Assembly: GCF_020442045.1 (NCBI RefSeq)
Contig: NZ_JAGRLA010000025.1
Span: forward strand, 41,966 to 105,965
Direction: 5' to 3'
From: Bauldia sp.
GTDB taxonomy: Bacteria; Pseudomonadota; Alphaproteobacteria; Rhizobiales; Kaistiaceae
Length of the DNA stretch: 64,000 nucleotides
Positions 24,656 to 33,396 of this stretch are shown piece after piece. How positions within the stretch are numbered: position 1 is the first letter of the stretch; the number at the start of each line of letters is the position of its first letter. Under the pieces are notes generated by a model. It ran no database searches, was not told the DNA's origin, and was given only the letters and a program-made list of their open reading frames with translations. Made by a program: the position numbers and the translations under genes.

Positions 24656-25590
24656 GGTCTCTTTCCTCCCGATTCCGGCCGATCGAGCTCGGCCGCCAAT
24701 TTTGCCAGGTGTGAAGTGACCCGGGCGCGCAGTTCCTCCTGTTCGGCGGGCGTCCATTTGCGGAACCCCTCGCCGGTCTTGAAGCCGAGCCTGCCCTCGC
24801 TCACGAGTTTCCTGAGATAGGGCAGGGGCTCGGTGGAGCGGTTCAGGTCGAACAACAGGTTTTCGTGGCAATCGAGGGCGAGATCGGTGCCGACGAGATC
24901 GGCGCTCTCCAGCGGACCGATGACGGCAAGCCTCCGGCCGAAGCTCGATTTCACCACCATGTCGACGGTTGGCGCGTCGCAGACGCCCTCCTGCACCAGC
25001 GCCATCGCCTCCCGCCAAAGCGCGTGTTGCAGGCGGTTGCCGATAAAGCCGGGAACGTCCTTCCTGACATGCACCGGCGCCTTCCCGATCGAGGCGAGCA
25101 GCGCCATCATCGTCGCGACCGACTCGTCCGCGGTGCCCTCGGCCTGGACGACCTCGACCAGCGGAATGAGGTAGGGCGGCATCCACCAGTGTGTCCCGAG
25201 CACGCGATCGCGGGTCTTCACATCCCTTGCGATCCTGCCGATCGGGATGACCGAGGTGTTGCTGGCGAGCAGTGCCGCGGGCGGCGCCAGCCGCTCGAGC
25301 TCGGCGAAGATCGCCTGCTTCAGCTCGACCTTCTCGGGCGCCGCCTCGAAGACGACGTCCGCATCCACGACAGCCGCTCGAAGCGTCTCCTCAGGCGTGA
25401 CCCTTTCCGCGGCCTCGGGATCACGACCGAGATCGGCCAGGACCTTCGCGACGCGCTCGCGAAGCGATGCCAGCGCTTCGGCCGAAGGATCGTGGACCTT
25501 GACCTCGTGGCCGGCCGCCGCGAACTCCTCGGCAATGCCGTGACCCATGAGCCCGGCACCGACGACCGCGATCCGGGTCTTCGCGGTCAT
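24652..25590 (-). CDS. 3-hydroxyacyl-CoA dehydrogenase family protein
   Basis: 312 residues. The Rossmann motif VVGAGLMGHGIAEEFAAAG is at 9-27, the block LLASNTSVIPIGRIA follows, and then GTHWWMPPYLIPLVEVV where the catalytic His sits, and DVPGFIGNRLQHALWREA. The HWWMPP variant occurs in members acting on small hydroxyacids as well as in 3-hydroxybutyryl-CoA dehydrogenases, so it may oxidise a hydroxyacid rather than a CoA ester. It is translationally coupled to the binding protein of the importer, so it likely acts on the imported compound. Confidence 0.85.
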   Translation of the reverse strand: MTAKTRIAVVGAGLMGHGIAEEFAAAGHEVKVHDPSAEALASLRERVAKVLADLGRDPEAAERVTPEETLRAAVVDADVVFEAAPEKVELKQAIFAELERLAPPAALLASNTSVIPIGRIARDVKTRDRVLGTHWWMPPYLIPLVEVVQAEGTADESVATMMALLASIGKAPVHVRKDVPGFIGNRLQHALWREAMALVQEGVCDAPTVDMVVKSSFGRRLAVIGPLESADLVGTDLALDCHENLLFDLNRSTEPLPYLRKLVSEGRLGFKTGEGFRKWTPAEQEELRARVTSHLAKLAAELDRPESGGKRP

Positions 25591-25596
25591 GGCGAG

Positions 25597-25641
25597 CCTC
25601 CTTCGAGGCTCGGGCTTCGCCCTCGCACCTCAGGATGGCGG
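25597..25641 (-). repeat. REP-like palindromic element, copy 2
   Basis: CTCCTTCGAGGC at one end and CACCTCAGGATGGCG at the other; inverted relative to copy 3, 56 bases further on. Together they form a paired (BIME-like) arrangement inside an operon. Confidence 0.75.
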
Positions 25642-25697
25642 AGGGAGGCGGCGGTTGCATCGACGTGACTGGAATCGAGCTCACGGGCAAACAACCC

Positions 25698-25746
25698 CGC
25701 CATCCTGAGGTGCCCGGGCGCGGAGCGACCGGGCCTCGAAGGACGC
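25698..25746 (+). repeat. REP-like palindromic element, copy 3
   Basis: CGCCATCCTGAGGTGCCCGG to CCTCGAAGGACGC, with an internal CGCGGAGCG loop; partner of copy 2. Confidence 0.75.
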
Positions 25747-25775
25747 AGGGACATCGCCGCGCACTCCATCCCGCA

Positions 25776-26576
25776 TCACCCCGCCGTGTAGCCGCCGTCG
25801 GCGTAGAGGATGTGTCCCGTGTAGAAATCGGAGGCTTTCGAGGCGAGGAAGAGGAGCGGGCCGGCGAGGTCCTCCGGCTCGCCGAGCCGTCCCTTCGGGA
25901 CCCGGGCCAGGAAGCCCTTCCGTACCGCCTCGGCCTTCTCGTCTTCGGCGAACATCCAGGCGGTCAGCGGCGAACGGAAAACGGTGGGCGCGATGGCGTT
26001 GACGGTGATGCCGGTCGGGCCCCATTCGCAGCCGAGTGCCTTTGTGATGCCGTCGATCGCCGACTTGGAGGCGCAATAGGCGGTATAGCCGGCGGGATGG
26101 CCGAGGAGACCGCGCGCCGACGACATCAGGACCACCTTGCCGCCGTCGCCCTGTTCCAGCATCCGGCGTCCGGCCGCCCGGGCCATCAGCCAGCTCTGGG
26201 TGACGTTGACGTCCATGATGCCCTCGAACTGCCCCGGCTTCATGTCGACGATCTTGGCGACCTCGTTCTTGCCCGAGGCGACGACCAGGATGTCGATCCG
26301 GCCGAAGCGGGAGACCGTGGCCGCGACGATCGCCTCGCAGGCTTCCTCGTTGTCGCCGCGGCGGTTGACCGCTTCGACCTCGGCGCCAAGCGCTCGGCAT
26401 TCCGAGGCGATGTCTTCGAGCGTCGCGGCGTTGCCGGCCGAAACCGCCACCCTGGCGCCGGCCCCGGCGAGCACCTTGGCGGCCAGCGCCCCGAAGGAGC
26501 CGGAAGCGCCGACAACGAGGGCGACCTTGTCGCGAACGTCGAACAGCGAGAGCGGATTCTTGAGGAAATCGCTCAT
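25776..26576 (-). CDS. SDR-family oxidoreductase
   Basis: 266 residues. The cofactor motif is GASGSFG (slightly unusual, in ALVVGASGSFGALAAK), a VASG replaces the common NNAG, and the active site is YCASK with a preceding serine in MSSARG. The closest general type is gluconate 5-dehydrogenase or 3-oxoacyl reductase-like SDRs. The ATG at 26576 overlaps the cupin stop (ATGA). It is probably an alcohol or hydroxyacid dehydrogenase in the same catabolic route as the upstream hydrolase. The VASG variation does not remove the catalytic Tyr-Lys pair. Confidence 0.87.
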   Translation of the reverse strand: MSDFLKNPLSLFDVRDKVALVVGASGSFGALAAKVLAGAGARVAVSAGNAATLEDIASECRALGAEVEAVNRRGDNEEACEAIVAATVSRFGRIDILVVASGKNEVAKIVDMKPGQFEGIMDVNVTQSWLMARAAGRRMLEQGDGGKVVLMSSARGLLGHPAGYTAYCASKSAIDGITKALGCEWGPTGITVNAIAPTVFRSPLTAWMFAEDEKAEAVRKGFLARVPKGRLGEPEDLAGPLLFLASKASDFYTGHILYADGGYTAG

Positions 26577-26923
26577 GGGTTCGTCCCCGGCGGGTAGGGG
26601 ATCACCACCAGCATCGTACAAACGGTGTTCCGGCGATTGATCAGTTCGCGCACCTCGTCCGGCGGTATGGTGCAGGAGTCGAGCCTGCCGAGCACGGTCT
26701 CCTCACCATCGACGATCACGGTCATCTCCCCGTCGAGGACGACATAGACCTTCTCGAAGGGGGTCGAGTCCGGCCCGGCGCCTCCGCCCGGCAGGTATTG
26801 CGAAAGCCCGACCCACTGGTTCTTCGGACCACCCTCCTCGAAGCCCTGGAGCCGCAGGCCCCTGACGTCGCGGTGGTTAGGCGCCTCGTAGGGCTGGGCG
26901 TCGTCGAAGCGCTTGAGATGCAT
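26573..26923 (-). CDS. Cupin-domain protein
   Basis: 116 residues, one conserved barrel: QYLPGGGAGPDSTPFEKVYVVLDGEMTVIVDG is cupin motif 1 (with Glu, histidines largely replaced) and DSCTIPPDEVRELINR is motif 2. The usual His-rich metal site is depleted, so it may bind a ligand rather than metal. It sits between a cyclase-family hydrolase (sharing one base, TGATG) and an SDR (ATGA overlap). Confidence 0.85.
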   Translation of the reverse strand: MHLKRFDDAQPYEAPNHRDVRGLRLQGFEEGGPKNQWVGLSQYLPGGGAGPDSTPFEKVYVVLDGEMTVIVDGEETVLGRLDSCTIPPDEVRELINRRNTVCTMLVVIPYPPGTNP

Positions 26924-27759
26924 CAGAACGCCTCGCCCTTCTCGATCCGGTAGGTCTGCGAGGGATCGGTGATCGCCACCAGCCGGATGATGCAGCCGTC
27001 GCCGCGGTCCCAGTTCCACGGGAAGAAGGCGAAGGTGCAGCGCTTGCCGGTCACCGCGTCGAGGTCGCCGCCGACATTCTCGATGCCGAGGATGCCGGCC
27101 CTGAAGAGCATGTTGTGGACCGGCTCCCAGTCGGGGAAGTCGTCCTTCCAGTCGCGTCCGCCCGACCACTCGCGGTATTCGTCAGCGAGATGAGGGAGGA
27201 GGGGGCCGTTTCGCTGCGGGCCGATCGCCGTCGCGAGCGGGTGGTCGTTGGCCTGGGTGTCGTGACCGACGACCTTGATCTTCCTGTCGATCATCCACTC
27301 CGCCGCCGAGGGAACCAGACCGGGGCAATAGGGAAAATAGTCGCCGTCCTCGTAGACCTTGTGCCAGCCGGTATTGATGATCAGCACGTCGTGGGGGCGG
27401 ATCGCCTTGCCGCAGGCCTGTTCAAGATCGTCGGCAGTGATCGACTCCCATTTCTTCTTCGGGATCGAGACGACGATACCGGAGCCGAAGAAATGCGGAA
27501 GCGGCACTTCATCGATGAACGGTGTGCCCTGTACCACATGCGCCGGCGCGTCGATGTGGGTGGTCGAATGCATCGACGTCGTGATGCGTTGTGACAGCAC
27601 CCCGGACTTCGCCATGTAGTGGATGCGCTCGATCTTGACGTCCTGGAAATAGGGCCAGTTCGGGCACTGGAAGCCCCAGCGATGGGAGAGGTTGTGGAAC
27701 TGGAGTCCCATCGAATTGTCGAGATTGGACTCAAACTCGATGCCACGAATCTTGACCAT
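26923..27759 (-). CDS. Cyclase-family metal-dependent hydrolase (kynurenine formamidase-like)
   Basis: 278 residues. The family motif HSTTHIDAPAH is the HxxTHxDxPxH metal-binding pattern, and GHDTQANDHPLA is a second conserved region. Members hydrolyse amide, lactone or cyclic compounds (arylformamidase, isatin hydrolase). A strong GGAGG site precedes the ATG at 27759. It is the first gene of the minus-strand set, divergent from the IclR regulator, and probably starts the catabolic route of the imported compound. Which compound is opened cannot be told. Confidence 0.85.
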   Translation of the reverse strand: MVKIRGIEFESNLDNSMGLQFHNLSHRWGFQCPNWPYFQDVKIERIHYMAKSGVLSQRITTSMHSTTHIDAPAHVVQGTPFIDEVPLPHFFGSGIVVSIPKKKWESITADDLEQACGKAIRPHDVLIINTGWHKVYEDGDYFPYCPGLVPSAAEWMIDRKIKVVGHDTQANDHPLATAIGPQRNGPLLPHLADEYREWSGGRDWKDDFPDWEPVHNMLFRAGILGIENVGGDLDAVTGKRCTFAFFPWNWDRGDGCIIRLVAITDPSQTYRIEKGEAF

Positions 27760-27828
27760 GCGATATCCTCCCTGTCGGGCGATCGCCTTCTTTCCTTCTG
27801 AAGCGAATTGCCCGTATCGTGGTTTGAA

Positions 27829-27847
27829 TGTATCGTAATGCAATACA
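27829..27847. promoter_or_regulatory. IclR-type operator candidate
   Basis: TGTAT and ATACA arms are separated by 9 bases in the short divergent region between the hydrolase operon and the iclR-type gene. IclR proteins bind imperfect dyads of this size, and the position would let one site control both directions. Confidence 0.5.
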
Positions 27848-27902
27848 CTGGTCAACGCCGCATCCAATCGGCGGGCCGGGCAGGAAGGCGGTGGTGACGG
27901 AC

Positions 27903-28676
27903 ATGCTGGATCGGAAGAGCGATGCGACGCGGCAACCTGCGAATGGCATCCAGGTGATCAATCGCGCCGCTCGAATCCTGCGCTCGCTCCGCGACGAGCC
28001 GGCGGGCCTTAGTCTCGGCCAGATCGCCGGGCGGGTCGATCTCCCGCGTTCGACCGTCCAGCGTATCGTCAATGCGCTTGTCGCCGAGGGGCTGCTGATG
28101 ACCACCGCACCGGGGGGGCACGTGCGCCTGGGTCTGGAGATCCTGGCCCTCGCGGCAAGCTCGCGGATCGACGTCGTCGAGATCGCCCATCCGTATCTGA
28201 AAAGCCTGTCCGAGGAATGTGCCGAGACCGTCGACCTCTCCGTGCTGCGCAAGGACCATCTCGTCTTTGTCGATCAGGTCGTCGGGCCGCATCGGCTGCG
28301 TGCGGTGTCGGCGGTGGGAGAGGTCTTCCCGCTACACTCGACCGCCAACGGCAAGGCTTGCCTTGCCCTGCTCTCCGATACCGAGATCGGAGCACGCTGT
28401 GCGGACGCATTCTCCGATCCCTCAGAGGCAATCGGCAAGACGCTCGAAACGCTGCTGGGGGAGCTGGGCGAAGTGCGACGGACGGGAATCGCCTTCGATC
28501 AGGACGAACACACCAGCGGCATTTCCGCGGTCGGGACAGCCTTCATCGACCCAGGCGGAAATCTCTATGCGATATCGGTTCCGATCCCGACCCAGCGGTT
28601 CACGCAGAAGTCGGCGCGCGTCGCGGAGCTGCTCCTCGCCACCCGGGCAACCCTCTCCCAGGCCCTGGGCACGTGA
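27903..28676 (+). CDS. IclR-family transcriptional regulator
   Basis: 257 residues from the ATG at 27903 (GTG at 27894 or 27891 behind GGAAGG are alternatives). An N-terminal winged helix (VINRAARILRSL ... LSLGQIAGRVDLPRSTVQRIVNALVAEGLL) is followed by an IclR effector domain with VGEVFPLHSTANGKACLAL and a C-terminal GISAVGTAFID. It is divergent from the hydrolase-cupin-SDR-importer genes, so it probably controls them in response to the substrate or a breakdown product. Confidence 0.9.
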   Translation: MLDRKSDATRQPANGIQVINRAARILRSLRDEPAGLSLGQIAGRVDLPRSTVQRIVNALVAEGLLMTTAPGGHVRLGLEILALAASSRIDVVEIAHPYLKSLSEECAETVDLSVLRKDHLVFVDQVVGPHRLRAVSAVGEVFPLHSTANGKACLALLSDTEIGARCADAFSDPSEAIGKTLETLLGELGEVRRTGIAFDQDEHTSGISAVGTAFIDPGGNLYAISVPIPTQRFTQKSARVAELLLATRATLSQALGT

Positions 28677-28806
28677 GCAATTGCTGGCGCCTCCTGGTAC
28701 GGGGCGGATTTTCAGGCCCCCACAATCGCTTGCACGATTGGCTCGGCCGGTAGGGGCGATTTTGCGTAACCCGCAGGCAGTCGTGTCAGGACCTGCCTAA
28801 ACCTGT

Positions 28807-29625
28807 CTATCCAAGCGGGTAGCGGTCGCCGGAAGGCGCGTTGGACCAGCTTTGCATGGTCTGGCCGCCATCGATGAGCCAGCCAACCCCGGTGACGTGG
28901 GCCGCGTCACCTGACGCCAGGAAGGCGACCACCGCCGCGACATCCTCCGTCTGGCCAATCCGCCGCAGCGGGATGCGGTTGGCGAAGTGCTCCGTGCCCG
29001 ACCGATAGCCCTCGTCATCGGTGGCGGGGACACCGAGATGGGTCTCGATGACGCCGGGGCAGACCGCGTTGACCCTGATCCCGTAGCGCGCAACATCGAG
29101 GGCCGCGATCCGTGTCAGCCCGAGAACGGCGTGCTTGGTGGCGGCGTAGCCGGAGGCGCCCGAAAGCACGTCGAAGCCGGCCATGGACGATGACATGTTG
29201 ACGATCGACCCGGCGATCTTCGACGCGATCATCGCCTTCAGCGCTTCCCGCTGGATCAGGAATATCCCGCGGAGATTGATACGGACGATTTCGTCCCAGT
29301 CGGCGACATCGAGCGCGTAGACCGGCGCCACCGTCCCGGCGATGCCCGCATTGTTGAAGAGGATATCGAGACGGCCGAAGCGCGTCACCGTCTCCGCCAC
29401 CGCACGAACCGCATCTTCCTCCGAGGCGGTGTCGGCGACGATACCGAGGGCCTCGGCGCCGCTGTCTTCGAGCTCGGCCACGATGGCCGCGGTGCGGTCG
29501 GCGTCGAGATCGACCACGGCGATCCGCGCACCTTCCGCGGCGAAGCGGCGCGCCGCGGCGGCGCCGATGGCGCCGGCGCCCCCGGTGATGAGGGCGGTCT
29601 TGCCTTCGAAGCGTGCGTTGCTCAT
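28807..29625 (-). CDS. SDR-family oxidoreductase
   Basis: 272 residues, with TGGAGAIG cofactor motif, NNAG, and YAATK with an upstream serine (MSSSMAGFD). Typical classical SDR of the sugar/polyol-dehydrogenase or 3-oxoacyl reductase branch. The ATG at 29625 overlaps the stop of the upstream epimerase-like gene (ATGA). Last gene of the carbohydrate-importer operon; likely oxidises the imported sugar or a derivative. Confidence 0.88.
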   Translation of the reverse strand: MSNARFEGKTALITGGAGAIGAAAARRFAAEGARIAVVDLDADRTAAIVAELEDSGAEALGIVADTASEEDAVRAVAETVTRFGRLDILFNNAGIAGTVAPVYALDVADWDEIVRINLRGIFLIQREALKAMIASKIAGSIVNMSSSMAGFDVLSGASGYAATKHAVLGLTRIAALDVARYGIRVNAVCPGVIETHLGVPATDDEGYRSGTEHFANRIPLRRIGQTEDVAAVVAFLASGDAAHVTGVGWLIDGGQTMQSWSNAPSGDRYPLG

Positions 29626-30488
29626 GTGGATTCCCTTCCCGCCGGTACAGGATATGACCGCCAGGAATATCGTGGCGCGAAGCCCAGCGCGTCCAGCGTC
29701 TCGTCGAGATCGAAGACGCAATCCGTCCCGGTGATCGGGCGCTTCATCGCGGTGCCGGGATAGGCGGCCGCGATCAGCGCCTCGGTGGGCTCTTCCATGA
29801 ATGTGTCGGCGGCGCTGACATAGAGGCGAAGATGGCCCTCGACCGGCTTCTCGATCGCTGCCCGGAATGCCTCGCCGGCGTCGCGACCGTCGATGTAGCT
29901 CCACAGGCTCTGTGCCGCCTTGCCGGGATCGCTGCGGATCGGCTCGACCTGCGGGTAGAAGGTCTCCGCCGTCTGGATCCAGGGCAGGCGCAGGCTGAGG
30001 GCGACCATTTCGCTCCGCCGCACGGCGGCGGCGACGATCTCCTCGCCGAGCCATTTCGACAGGGCATAGGCGTCCTGTGGCGCGGTCGGATGAGCGGCGT
30101 CAAGCGGCAGGTAGACCGGTGCTATCGGCTTGACGTTGAAGGGATAGCCGGTGACGCTGAACGACGAGGCGTAGACCAGCCGCGATACGCCGCCGAGCAC
30201 CGCGGCCTCGGTCACGTTGTAGGCCGCCGCGACGTTGGTGGCGAAGACATCGCGCGCCGTGCGGCCGGTAGGCCGAGGGATCGCGGCGACGTGGACCACG
30301 GCCTCTGCATCCCTGATGAGCTCGACCGCGCTGCCGAGGTCGGTGAGGTCGGCCGAGATGTGGCGCCATGCATTCGGGACCGGCGGCGGTGCCGTATCGA
30401 CGCCCGTGACGTCGTGGCCTGCCTCGATCAGCGCCGCCGCGACGTGGCGGCCAAGCAGGCCGCTGGATCCTGTAACGACGATCGTCAC
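29622..30488 (-). CDS. NAD-dependent epimerase/dehydratase-family protein
   Basis: 288 residues. The extended-SDR motif TGSSGLLGRH is at 6-15; the catalytic YALSK is present, with a serine in YASSFSV. It is shorter than UDP-glucose 4-epimerases (about 330), as in uronate or sugar-acid dehydrogenases of this superfamily. It overlaps neighbours on both sides by ATGA, so it works with them. Probably a sugar-modifying oxidoreductase; the exact reaction is open. Confidence 0.85.
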   Translation of the reverse strand: MTIVVTGSSGLLGRHVAAALIEAGHDVTGVDTAPPPVPNAWRHISADLTDLGSAVELIRDAEAVVHVAAIPRPTGRTARDVFATNVAAAYNVTEAAVLGGVSRLVYASSFSVTGYPFNVKPIAPVYLPLDAAHPTAPQDAYALSKWLGEEIVAAAVRRSEMVALSLRLPWIQTAETFYPQVEPIRSDPGKAAQSLWSYIDGRDAGEAFRAAIEKPVEGHLRLYVSAADTFMEEPTEALIAAAYPGTAMKRPITGTDCVFDLDETLDALGFAPRYSWRSYPVPAGREST

Positions 30489-31573
30489 CCGCTCACCTTC
30501 TTCGTCGTGGCCGGCATGGCCTTTATGATATCGCGTGCAAGCTCGAGGTCAGCCAGGCCGTCCGCCAGAGGCGTGCGCGGCGGCCGGCCGGTCCGGATAC
30601 AGTCCAGGAAATGCATCCATTCGCGTCGAAAGGCCGTATCGGGTGAACCGCGGAGGACCCGGTCGGACGGTCCCTCGCCGAATGCCTCACGCACATGGAC
30701 GGCCGCCGACGCATGGCGCAGGTACGGATTGGCGAAAGCGATCCTCACCTCCTCGGAAACCCCGTAGACCGCCAGCCACTCGTCCCACCATTCGTACTGG
30801 GTGCCGAAACCGACCTCGAGCGTGCAAGGGACGCCGTCGGGATATTCGAGAACGGCGTGGAGCTGGTAGGGGCCGACCTGCCGCGCATAGGCGACAGCGG
30901 CCGGCACACCAAATGCCCCGCGCAGAACGGCGAGGTCGTGGCTGCCGAGCATGAGGAGCGTGAGGTAGAGTCCCGCGTAGCCGGCGTGGTCCGGTCCCAG
31001 CATCGTGGCGATGCGGTCGTCGACCGCCTGTCGCCCCGCTGCCAGTGTTTCCACCGGGATGTCGTCCGGGCGGACCTGCGAGTAGAGGGCGCCGTAGCGG
31101 TCGAAGCGGCCGGCGAAATCGTGCATGTGGATCGACCACGGCTTTCCGAGCTGGCGGATCCGCTCGACACCGATCTCGTAGCCGGGGTCGTAGAGCTTCA
31201 TGTAGCCGACCATCGCGACGATGCCGGCGTCATCGGCGGCAGAGACCAGCGGACCGGCCTCCTCGGAGGTGAAGGCGAGAGGCTTTTCGACCAGCACGTG
31301 CTTGCCGGTGGCTATCGCGTCGGCGACCACGTTCGCGTGGTCATAGGTGCCGACCACGACGGCGTCGACGTCGGGACGGGACAGCAGCTCGCGATAGTCC
31401 GTCGTCCGCGTGGCGACGCCGTAGTGATCGCCGAGCGCGGCCAGCGTGCCGGGCGAGAGATCGCAAAGCCCGGCGATCCGCAGGTCCGGCAGCTCGTGGA
31501 TATAGGGGAGGTGCATGAGCTGGGCGATCTCGCCGCAGCCGATGACTCCTACGCCGATTGGTTGCTTGTCCAT
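30485..31573 (-). CDS. Gfo/Idh/MocA-family oxidoreductase
   Basis: 362 residues. The N-terminal Rossmann motif GVIGCGEIAQLMHLP and the family EKP motif (LVEKPLAFT) with nicotinamide-site residues are visible; the C-terminal domain includes LMLGSHDLAVLRG, with the conserved His-Asp region. Enzymes of this family oxidise sugars, inositols or amino sugars with NAD(P). It begins 1 base from the end of the inner permease gene. The sugar-isomerase-like and SBP partners suggest oxidation of the imported carbohydrate. Confidence 0.88.
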   Translation of the reverse strand: MDKQPIGVGVIGCGEIAQLMHLPYIHELPDLRIAGLCDLSPGTLAALGDHYGVATRTTDYRELLSRPDVDAVVVGTYDHANVVADAIATGKHVLVEKPLAFTSEEAGPLVSAADDAGIVAMVGYMKLYDPGYEIGVERIRQLGKPWSIHMHDFAGRFDRYGALYSQVRPDDIPVETLAAGRQAVDDRIATMLGPDHAGYAGLYLTLLMLGSHDLAVLRGAFGVPAAVAYARQVGPYQLHAVLEYPDGVPCTLEVGFGTQYEWWDEWLAVYGVSEEVRIAFANPYLRHASAAVHVREAFGEGPSDRVLRGSPDTAFRREWMHFLDCIRTGRPPRTPLADGLADLELARDIIKAMPATTKKVSG

Positions 31574-31574
31574 G

Positions 31575-32477
31575 TCATCCCTTGACCGCTCCCGCCGTCA
31601 GTCCCGCGATGAACTGGCGCTGCATGACAACAAACACGGCGACGATGGGGAGCGTGGTCATCGCCAGCGCCGCGAAATACAGGTTCCACAGCGAGTCGTA
31701 TTGCTGGAAGAAATTGACGAGGCCGAGCGGAATCGTCTGCACCGAGGGCTGGCGAAGCAGCAGGAACGCCAGGAAGAAGTCGTTCCACACCTCGATGAAC
31801 TCGAAGATCAGGACAAGCGCGACGCCCGGCCGGACCAGCGGCAGCATGACCTCGAAAAGAATCGTCAGCCGGTTTGCGCCATCGATCCGCGCGGCGTCTT
31901 CCAGGTCGTCCGGCAGGGTCAGGAAGAAGCCCCTCAGGATGAAGATCGAGAGCGGCAGGCCGGTCGCGGCATAGATGAAGGAGACGCCAACCAGGCTGTT
32001 GATGAGCCCCAGGTCGCGGGCGACCATGAACAGCGGGATCGCCATCACCTGCGGGGGAATCAGCATCGCCGCAACCGCGATGGCGAGAACAACCGAGCGT
32101 CCGGGGAAACGGAGGCGCGCCACGGCATAGGCGCATGGCGTGGCGGCGATGACTACGATCACCAGCGCCAGGGCGGTGACGATGACGCTGTTGAGGATAC
32201 GCGTCCCCATCTCGGCGATGGTCCACGCCTGGGCATAGTTCTCGAGATGGAGCTCGGTCGGCGGACCCCAGATGTTGTTGATCAGCCCACTCTTGTCCTT
32301 GAGCGAGCCGAACAGGACCCAGACCAGCGGATAGACGGTCTGCAGGGTGACGACGCCGAGGCCGACATAGACCGCGATGGTCACCGGCAGTGGCCTGGTC
32401 AGCCCGTGCACGATGGGCGTCGCCGTCGCCCTGCCACCGCGCGCGGGATCGCCGGGAAGGGGTTCGTTTCCGGCCAT
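31575..32477 (-). CDS. Carbohydrate ABC permease, MalG/UgpE type
   Basis: 300 residues, six predicted spans. The EAA loop is LEDAARIDGANRLTILFEVMLPL (EAA---G---------LP). It forms the channel with the adjacent MalF-type subunit; its start shares one base with that gene stop (TGATG). Confidence 0.92.
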   Translation of the reverse strand: MAGNEPLPGDPARGGRATATPIVHGLTRPLPVTIAVYVGLGVVTLQTVYPLVWVLFGSLKDKSGLINNIWGPPTELHLENYAQAWTIAEMGTRILNSVIVTALALVIVVIAATPCAYAVARLRFPGRSVVLAIAVAAMLIPPQVMAIPLFMVARDLGLINSLVGVSFIYAATGLPLSIFILRGFFLTLPDDLEDAARIDGANRLTILFEVMLPLVRPGVALVLIFEFIEVWNDFFLAFLLLRQPSVQTIPLGLVNFFQQYDSLWNLYFAALAMTTLPIVAVFVVMQRQFIAGLTAGAVKG

Positions 32478-33388
32478 CAGACGTCGAGGCTGCGCTGGCG
32501 CATGAGAAGGACGAGGCCGGCGCTGAGCGCCCCGACGATGAGGAAAAGGGCAAAGCCCATCGCCGAGGCATAGCCCATCGACCCGCCGAGGAAGGCCTCG
32601 CGGATCATATCGGTCAGCACGACCTCCGTGGCGTGATTGGGCCCTCCGCGGGTCATGACGTAGACGAGATCGAAGTTGCGGACGAAGGCGCCGGAAAGGA
32701 TCAGGATCGTGTTGATGAAGATGATCGGTGTGAGCAGGGGCAGGGTCACGTGCCAGAAGCGCTGCCAGCGGCCGGCGCCGTCGGCGATCGCCGACTCATA
32801 GAGCTCCGGCGGGATCGTCTGCAGGCCGGCGAGGTAGATGACGGCGTGGAAGCCGAGCCATTTCCACACGTCGACGAGGATGATCGCGTAGAGGGCGATC
32901 TGGGCGTCGCCAAGCCATGCCCGTGTCCACGATTCGAGACCGACGGTCTCCAGCGCGGCGTTGAGCAGGCCGAAGACCGGATTGTAGATCCAGGCCCACA
33001 GGAGGCCGACCGCGACGAACGACATGGTGACGGGGAGGAACGCGGCGGCACGGAAGAAGGCGCGCCCGCGCACCGCCTGGTCGAGGAGCAGGGCGACGCC
33101 GAGACCGAGGACGTTCTTCAGTACGACGACGCCGACGACGAAGATCGCGTTATTTTCCAGCGCGCCGAGGAAGATGTGGTCGTCGAGCAGCCTCTGGTAG
33201 TTGAGAAGCCCGATCCATGACGGGGCACCAAAGCCGTCCCAGCTGTGCAGGCTCAGCCACAGCGCGCGCAGGAAGGGCCAGAAGATAAAGAGAGCGAACA
33301 GGATGGCGGCGGGCAGGATCATGACGGCGGCCGCGCCGGCATCCCCGAGATCCGGCCGCCACTTTCCGCTGTGTGCCCGCCCGCTCAC
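32477..33388 (-). CDS. Carbohydrate ABC permease, MalF/UgpA type
   Basis: 303 residues, six spans. The EAA loop is YESAIADGAGRWQRFWHVTLPLL. CUT1 family permeases pair with a single ATPase that forms a homodimer; no such ATPase is encoded in this operon. It starts 8 bases after the sugar-isomerase-like gene. Confidence 0.92.
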   Translation of the reverse strand: MSGRAHSGKWRPDLGDAGAAAVMILPAAILFALFIFWPFLRALWLSLHSWDGFGAPSWIGLLNYQRLLDDHIFLGALENNAIFVVGVVVLKNVLGLGVALLLDQAVRGRAFFRAAAFLPVTMSFVAVGLLWAWIYNPVFGLLNAALETVGLESWTRAWLGDAQIALYAIILVDVWKWLGFHAVIYLAGLQTIPPELYESAIADGAGRWQRFWHVTLPLLTPIIFINTILILSGAFVRNFDLVYVMTRGGPNHATEVVLTDMIREAFLGGSMGYASAMGFALFLIVGALSAGLVLLMRQRSLDV

Positions 33389-33396
33389 TGGCTCGT

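Noticed and set aside
28723..28740. CAATCG/CGATTG hairpin between the convergent iclR-type and SDR genes
   Set aside because: Six pairs with a six-base loop and no T-run; too weak to list as a terminator.
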